From CANHVK01 sp046304235 (lineage in GTDB: Bacteria; Bacteroidota; Bacteroidia; Flavobacteriales_D; Crocinitomicaceae): 11,787 bases of DNA. This document shows, piece after piece, positions 8,412 through 11,787 of the stretch. Location of the stretch: the NCBI GenBank assembly GCA_046304235.1, contig JBKCEW010000030.1, positions 1 through 11,787 of the forward strand. The letters are read 5' to 3'. The notes under the pieces were generated by a model that was given only the letters and a program-made list of their open reading frames with translations, was not told the origin of the DNA and searched no databases. The stretch's first letter is position 1. Each line of letters begins with the position of its first letter. Made by a program: the position numbers and the translations under genes.

Positions 8412-8735
8412 ATGAAGAAACAAGTGAAGTTTAATTCTACAATAACAATACATTATGATCCTGAAGATTTAACGGATGACTTAAAAGAATATAGAAAAAG
8501 TGATGTTTTACAAAGGCAAATGGACGCTTTACGAATGAAAAATTTACTTTCACCAATTTTAACCCTAACACACCGCTCAAAAATATGGAAATCTTTGAAC
8601 TTATCTGCTAATGATGTTCAATTGACCAATGATGTCAACACCAAATTAGAAGGTAATGTCCTTTTTTTTTAATTTTTTACAAATATAATAATATTCTAAA
8701 CAAATTTTTTGGTTTCAGCATCACATCTTTCTTGA
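8412..8735 (+). CDS. PPP1R15/GADD34-like PP1-recruiting eIF2alpha phosphatase subunit
   Basis: This short gene (exons 8412-8652 and 8719-8735, 85 residues; 86 if unspliced, stop at 8670-8672) matches the conserved C-terminal core of PPP1R15A/B and herpesvirus ICP34.5. It has the PP1-docking RVxF motif KQVKF (residues 3-7), then NSTITIHY, matching the FSEKVTVHF strand of GADD34. A spacer follows, then a charged helix (LQRQMDALRMKNLLSPIL) ending in LTHRSKIWKSL, matching the family's RFARRI..LSPCLT...RARAWARL pattern. In that family the peptide binds protein phosphatase 1 and actin and directs dephosphorylation of eIF2alpha, reversing PKR/PERK-type translational arrest. Here the protein is almost only the functional core, as in viral versions such as ASFV DP71L. 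The GPW before the helix is not conserved. I started it at 8412, the first ATG after the acceptor at 8330. Confidence 0.85.
8653..8718 (+). other. Intron at 3' end of PPP1R15-like gene (66 nt)
   Basis: The donor GTAATG at 8653 and acceptor GGTTTCAG at 8718 have the same phase (1) as the two preceding introns. Splicing changes only the last residues (tail ASHLS instead of GNVLFF). The downstream exon begins CATCACA, as does exon 2 of gene D. Confidence 0.7.
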
Positions 8736-8768
8736 TCCTGCTAAAGAAAAACTACAACCACAATAAAA
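8719..8768 (+). repeat. Duplicated exon-2 cassette, copy 2
   Basis: This is the second copy of the sequence at 8331-8389. Here the spliced phase stops after ASHLS, so its coding role differs, and an AATAAA (8762-8767) falls at its end. It is probably a relic of duplication of a splice acceptor plus terminal exon. Confidence 0.72.
8762..8767 (+). terminator. Possible poly(A) signal
   Basis: An AATAAA lies shortly after the spliced stop of the PPP1R15-like gene. The stretch from here to 8930 holds no convincing gene. Confidence 0.45.
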
Positions 8769-8930
8769 AAGTGTCTACACCAACTATCGTTTTATTTGCC
8801 AGAAGATCCAGCAGAAAACAATTTTTATTTAAATGTGCTGTGATTGGAAAATTTATTGTCATCTATCTATTTTTGTTTTAAACTATAAAGGGTTTTAACC
8901 TAAAATATTAAATATTTCAGAAGTATTAAA

Positions 8931-9620
8931 ATGAACAACCCTGTAGAAGTTTCTCAGTTTACTATTGACAGTGTAAATTTCAAAGACCATGAAGAAGCTC
9001 TTGATTTATTTTGGAACTATTTTATGCCCTGTGAACCACTGACTCGTCTGGTTGGATGCAACATTAAATCAGGATACAGAATTCACAACTTAGATCGGCT
9101 ACTTATCCAAATGTTAAAATCTCCCAGTTGTTTAATAGCAAGAAGTGAAAAGGGTGACTTAGCTGGTGTTATCTTTTGCAATGTAATAATGAGAACAGAA
9201 CACGCCAAACTTGAATCTCCAAGTAAAACGGAATATCTTCATTCTGGATGGCCTGAAGACTTTGTTTATATTTTACTATTATTAGATGAATTAAATTATT
9301 ATCCTAAAGAATTAAGTAACAAAGAAGTAAATTGTTTACTTGATATTTTTGCTGTTGTTGTTAAACCAGAATTTCGGCGTCAAGGACTTGCATCTCAACT
9401 TATAGATCAAGCTGTAAATAGAGCAAAATTATTAAATATTCCTTTGGTGACTATTACTTGTACCTCATCTTTTACACAGCGCAGTTCTGTTAAATCGATG
9501 TTTACAATGGAAAAAATGTTATACTACAAAGATTGGTATTATGATGGACAAAAAGTTATTAAAGATGAAAATATTGACCCTGTTCACCCAGTTGCTATTT
9601 CTTATTTTAAACTTATATAA
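8931..9620 (+). CDS. Arylalkylamine N-acetyltransferase-like GNAT
   Basis: This is a 229-residue GNAT acetyltransferase, with its ATG 11 nt after an AATATTTCAG acceptor ending at 8920. It resembles arthropod dopamine/arylalkylamine N-acetyltransferases, which transfer acetyl from acetyl-CoA to amines. The N-terminal FMPCEPL (31-37) matches the FF..EPL signature, whose Glu is catalytic in Drosophila Dat. The acetyl-CoA motif A is VVVKPEFRRQGLASQLI (142-158, core RRQGLA). A strand TITCTSS (174-180) follows where Dat has HVLCSS, and the end VAISYFKLI matches the family's closing strand. Length and domain order are complete and no key residue is missing. In insects such enzymes act in cuticle sclerotisation, melanisation and amine inactivation. 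A role in dampening the host's amine- or melanin-based response is inference. Confidence 0.9.
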   Translation: MNNPVEVSQFTIDSVNFKDHEEALDLFWNYFMPCEPLTRLVGCNIKSGYRIHNLDRLLIQMLKSPSCLIARSEKGDLAGVIFCNVIMRTEHAKLESPSKTEYLHSGWPEDFVYILLLLDELNYYPKELSNKEVNCLLDIFAVVVKPEFRRQGLASQLIDQAVNRAKLLNIPLVTITCTSSFTQRSSVKSMFTMEKMLYYKDWYYDGQKVIKDENIDPVHPVAISYFKLI

Positions 9621-9684
9621 ATACTATTTTTATGTGTGTATTTTAAATAGTGTATTTTTTTTCATATAAAATGAACTAAAGAAT

Positions 9685-10203
9685 ATGAAACATGAACTTC
9701 AGTCTGCTGCTAATTTCATTGCTCATCTACTTCGACTAAATAAGAAAAAAATAAGTGAACCACAACTGATCCGTTTTCGTGATTCTCTTATTGAATGTTT
9801 TCGTCTACGTTATCGAGACCATTGGTATCCAGAAAAACCAGAAAAAGGATCTGGTTACCGGACTATTCGAATAAATCCTAAAATAGATCCTTTAATACTT
9901 CAAGCTGGTAAAATGAGTAAATTAAAGGAAAAAACTCTACTAGAAAGACTACCTAATTCTTTAACTATATGGATTGATCCACAAGAAGTATGTTATCGAT
10001 TTGGTGAAGACGCTCCTATTTGTGTTTTATACAATAAAAGTGATACAGAACCATGGAAACACAATACATTAATTAATAAAGAATATCAAAAAAATAAAAA
10101 AAAATGGATCAAGGATAAACTAAACAATGAGCCAGTGGAATATAAACTAAAAACAAAAAGATCTGTAAGCATTGAACAGTTATTAGCGTATACATCTTTG
10201 TAA
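9685..10203 (+). CDS. BTG/Tob-domain anti-proliferative-type protein
   Basis: This 172-residue protein carries a full BTG/Tob domain over residues 1-117. The start ELQSAANFIAHLLR matches helix 1. Box A is YRDHWYPEKPEKGSGYRTI (43-61) and box B is LPNSLTIWIDPQEVCYRFGE (89-108), both very close to animal BTG/Tob consensus. BTG/Tob proteins bind the CAF1 (CNOT7/8) deadenylase of CCR4-NOT and restrain the cell cycle. The remaining C-terminus is Lys-rich and ends SIEQLLAYTSL; I see no PAM2 motif, so it is more BTG-like than Tob-like. It could promote decay of host mRNA or block host BTG as a domain-only competitor (inference). Unusually, no TTTCAG lies just upstream (only AAATAG at about 9651), and a two-codon ORF (ATG at 9671) precedes the start. 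Confidence 0.94.
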   Translation: MKHELQSAANFIAHLLRLNKKKISEPQLIRFRDSLIECFRLRYRDHWYPEKPEKGSGYRTIRINPKIDPLILQAGKMSKLKEKTLLERLPNSLTIWIDPQEVCYRFGEDAPICVLYNKSDTEPWKHNTLINKEYQKNKKKWIKDKLNNEPVEYKLKTKRSVSIEQLLAYTSL

Positions 10204-10268
10204 ATTCTATATATTGTATTTAACATTAAATGTAAATATATTTTTTCAGAAAGCAAAGAATTTTAAAA

Positions 10269-10925
10269 ATGAGCAACTTTGATGTTCTTCGCGCTTCCTA
10301 CAAGTTTATTAAAAACTCTCCTCTACAAGCCTATCTTCAACAAAAAAAAGCCGGAGAATATATTCAAGATACATTTACATTAGAAATGTTGTTAACTGTT
10401 TTAAAAGTTATTATTAGTGAAGAAATACTGTATGACATAAAAAATGTAGCTATAATTCTATGTGATTCAAAACTAGAAACAGCATTAAATATTAATGGAC
10501 TTCATGTGAAAGATGTAAAAAAGTGTGTGCTTAAACAACTAATTTGTCTCACGCCTCCACAATCTCAAATTACCACTAAGAAAAGAAAAGAGTGTGAAGA
10601 AGTTGATTTTCCAAAAAATGTGAACAATAAAAAACTTAAAATTTCTAACACAGAATATTACACACTATCACCTTTATTTAGAGATGCATTATTATCTGTA
10701 CCGTTTTTTCCCCATAATTTGCAAACTTTTACATACAATGAAATTTGCTCTTATTTAAGTCAATATATTACTTACAAAAAAGAACAGTTGTTAGATCCAA
10801 GAAATATATTTTTATGTGTTGTTAAAAATGATCCATTAGGAAAAGCATTTAATGTCAATGCATTTGATAGATGTCAAGTTGTAAGTTTGCTTCTCAAAAA
10901 TATAATTCCCGTTATTTTTTTATAA
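10269..10925 (+). CDS. MDM2/MDM4-like protein with two SWIB p53-binding-type domains
   Basis: The product has 218 residues, with an ATG 20 nt after a TTTTTTCAG acceptor ending at 10249. Residues about 131-217 align with the N-terminal domain of MDM2: TFTYNEICSYLSQYITYKK against TYTMKEVLFYLGQYIMTKR, then NIFLCVVKNDPLGKAFNV against HIVYCSNDLLGDLFGV, then a helix ending LLLKNI against MIYRNL. Residues about 18-95 repeat the same pattern (TFTLEMLLTVLKVIIS, EEILYD, AIILCDSKLETALNI, then a helix), so the protein holds a tandem pair. They are joined by a basic linker with KKRK (104-107), a possible nuclear signal. No RING, acidic or zinc-finger region is present. In MDM2/MDM4 this domain binds the p53 transactivation helix. 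A ligase-free version should mask p53 rather than degrade it (inference). The AATAAA at 10926 directly follows the stop. Confidence 0.86.
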   Translation: MSNFDVLRASYKFIKNSPLQAYLQQKKAGEYIQDTFTLEMLLTVLKVIISEEILYDIKNVAIILCDSKLETALNINGLHVKDVKKCVLKQLICLTPPQSQITTKKRKECEEVDFPKNVNNKKLKISNTEYYTLSPLFRDALLSVPFFPHNLQTFTYNEICSYLSQYITYKKEQLLDPRNIFLCVVKNDPLGKAFNVNAFDRCQVVSLLLKNIIPVIFL

Positions 10926-10931
10926 AATAAA
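10926..10931 (+). terminator. Possible poly(A) signal
   Basis: An AATAAA lies directly after the stop of the MDM-like gene. Confidence 0.45.
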
Positions 10932-10940
10932 AATTTTAAA

Positions 10941-10998
10941 TTTTGTTCAGTTTTATAAAATGTTATATTTAGATAATAAAGAAGAAAATGTTTTACAG
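10941..10998 (+). repeat. Duplicated, decayed copy of the acceptor and 5' end of the last gene
   Basis: A TTCAG acceptor (ends 10950), TTTTATAAA spacer and ATG at 10960 match the acceptor, leader and first codons of the gene at 11199. The first codons read MLY, then LDNKEEN here versus SDEEEEN there. The copy stops after 16 codons (MLYLDNKEENVLQIKQ, stop at 11008-11010). It also contains the acceptor TTTTACAG (ends 10998) used by the next small gene. It is likely a tandem-duplication scar. Confidence 0.75.
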
Positions 10999-11006
10999 AT
11001 AAAACA

Positions 11007-11138
11007 ATGACCAGCTGTGCTGTAGACAAAGTCATAGTACATCTATATCATGTACTCCTTGCCATTTTATGTGCTGGTGGAATTTGGTTAGGTTTGTGGT
11101 TAAGCAAAAACGTTTTTCCGTTTTATAAAAATATGTAA
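11007..11138 (+). CDS. Small single-pass membrane protein (43 aa)
   Basis: This short ORF begins 9 nt after a GTTTTACAG acceptor ending at 10998. It has a polar head with one Cys, one hydrophobic segment at about residues 9-32 (IVHLYHVLLAILCAGGIWLG and following) and a short basic/aromatic tail (SKNVFPFYKNM). It looks like a single-pass membrane protein. It shares the size and layout, but not clear sequence, of the 53-residue membrane protein at 7092-7253. I recognise no family. An AATAAA follows at 11145-11150. Confidence 0.65.
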   Translation: MTSCAVDKVIVHLYHVLLAILCAGGIWLGLWLSKNVFPFYKNM

Positions 11139-11144
11139 TTCCAA

Positions 11145-11150
11145 AATAAA
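11145..11150 (+). terminator. Possible poly(A) signal
   Basis: An AATAAA lies 6 nt after the stop of the 43-residue membrane protein. Confidence 0.4.
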
Positions 11151-11198
11151 ATATACAAAAAAATATTTAAATTTGTGTTTTTATTTCAGTTTTATAAA

Positions 11199-11741
11199 AT
11201 GTTATATTCAGATGAAGAAGAAGAAAATAGTTGGACTCTCCCCGAAGATTGTGAAATTCTTCATGTTATCGTAATGGGTCAACCTAGTGACCTATTTTTA
11301 TCATTTTACATTGTTAGTCCAGAATTACATACAAAATTTGAATGGAAACTATTTGAAGGCATACAATCATTGTGTACATTTGGAAAACCATTTAAAATCT
11401 TTATGGATTGTTGGTGCAATGGTATGCACCCTCTAAACAAATACAAAGTGAGCTTGGATCATTTGTTTCCTAAAGGTCATTATCTTATAAAATATATCTA
11501 CAAAGAAATACCTTTTCAAGATGTCGCTCCACCCCCAACTCTTTCTACTTTTGCTGCAATTGCAGTACGTACAAATTTACTTACAGACATGGCTCCTCCA
11601 GGAATTATCAATCTTTTGGGGGCTCACCGACACATTGTTATCAGTACTCCTAACACTACTCCTACATGCAATCTGTTAACCTGTGCTTATCAAAAAACAA
11701 TTCAAAACCTTAAACATAAACTTTCAATGAATGGATTGTGA
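11199..11741 (+). CDS. Unknown protein with C-terminal SOCS-box-like segment
   Basis: The product has 180 residues and starts at the ATG 9 nt after a TTATTTCAG acceptor ending at 11189. Residues 1-12 are very acidic (SDEEEEN). The middle (about 20-100) is a strand-rich domain I do not recognise, with a Cys/Trp cluster MDCWCNGMHP. From about residue 108 the sequence reads APPPTLSTFAAIAVRTNLL followed by APPGIINLL. TLSTFAAIAV fits the Elongin-C BC-box pattern (S/T/P)LxxxCxxxPhi with Ala at the Cys position. The order BC box, R..L, then Pro-containing hydrophobic block matches SOCS boxes of ASB-type proteins. If real, it would recruit an Elongin B/C-Cullin ubiquitin ligase to a target bound by the central domain. 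This part is inference; the coding call is firm. Confidence 0.82.
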   Translation: MLYSDEEEENSWTLPEDCEILHVIVMGQPSDLFLSFYIVSPELHTKFEWKLFEGIQSLCTFGKPFKIFMDCWCNGMHPLNKYKVSLDHLFPKGHYLIKYIYKEIPFQDVAPPPTLSTFAAIAVRTNLLTDMAPPGIINLLGAHRHIVISTPNTTPTCNLLTCAYQKTIQNLKHKLSMNGL

Positions 11742-11787
11742 TTTTTTAAAAATGTGTAATTATTATTTATAAACAAACTATTATAAA

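Larger units (their letters stand above)
3412..11190 (+). promoter_or_regulatory. Series of gene-proximal 3' splice-acceptor-like sites (TTTCAG)
   Basis: T-rich tracts ending in CAG or TAG sit 7-20 nt before nearly every start codon. Their last bases are at 3422, 4276, 4798, 5242, 5730, 6127, 7083, 7276, 7906, 8920, 10249, 10950, 10998 and 11189; 8330 and 8718 are also internal-intron acceptors. Their form is the same as that of the true intron acceptors at 6256, 7723, 8330 and 8718. The BTG gene is the exception. Confidence 0.65.

Noticed and set aside
8720..8881. Open frame after the acceptor at 8718 ending in a hydrophobic run (IGKFIVIYLFLF)
   Set aside because: It has no ATG at its start and does not match the phase of the upstream donors at 8260 or 8652. 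It is probably 3' untranslated sequence.
3399..9670. TATA-box-like sites, e.g. TATATAAAA at 3399 and TATAAAG at 8884
   Set aside because: The sequence is so AT-rich that such words occur widely, and spacing to the putative starts is inconsistent. I cannot support them as promoters.
3432..11741. LxCxE retinoblastoma-binding motifs
   Set aside because: I scanned the accessory proteins and found only near misses such as LLCEKD in gene C; no exact LxCxE.
11742..11787. Terminal inverted repeat or further gene at the right edge
   Set aside because: The last 46 bases are AT-rich with no ORF, and I see no inverted match to the left edge, which lies inside the polymerase gene.

Overview
The window looks like part of an AT-rich, plus-strand-coding double-stranded DNA virus or virus-like element of an animal host. 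The closest recognisable relative is the world of adenovirus/adintovirus/Maverick-type elements. The evidence is a protein-primed family B DNA polymerase with adenovirus-like order of motifs, short (66-93 nt) spliceosomal introns, tightly packed genes, and AATAAA signals overlapping stop codons. An arthropod host is likely because the window carries an insect-type arylalkylamine N-acetyltransferase. That host call is inference, and no capsid, packaging ATPase, protease, integrase or terminal repeat is visible, so I do not assign a family.

Layout. Bases 1-3393 are one polymerase reading frame, cut at the left by the window edge and interrupted by two in-frame stops (TGA at 559, TAA at 2287). 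Bases 3432-7063 hold a PIM-like pseudokinase, two tandem paralogues of unknown function, two small dUTPase-fold-like proteins and a spliced PIM-like kinase with intact catalytic residues. Bases 7092-8735 hold a small membrane protein, two further spliced dUTPase-fold-like paralogues and a short PPP1R15/GADD34-like protein. Bases 8931-11741 hold an aralkylamine N-acetyltransferase-like protein, a BTG/Tob-domain protein, a protein with two MDM2/MDM4-like SWIB domains, a second small membrane protein and a protein ending in a SOCS-box-like segment.

How it may work together. Apart from the polymerase, the window reads as an island of captured or mimicked host regulators: two PIM-type kinases (growth and survival signalling), an MDM-like p53-binding fold, a BTG/Tob module (CCR4-NOT deadenylase recruitment, cell-cycle braking), a PP1-recruiting eIF2alpha-phosphatase subunit mimic (reversal of translational shutoff) and a possible Elongin-C/Cullin adaptor. 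Almost every gene is preceded, 7-20 nt before its ATG, by a T-rich tract ending in TTTCAG or a close variant. This suggests that each mRNA is made by splicing a common upstream leader to a gene-specific acceptor, as in adenoviruses, or by trans-splicing. An Inr-type promoter motif is the main alternative. The domain calls rest on motif reading by eye. The BTG, MDM/SWIB, kinase, polymerase, GNAT and PPP1R15 calls are strong; the dUTPase-fold, SOCS-box and FP/RRM-like calls are weaker.
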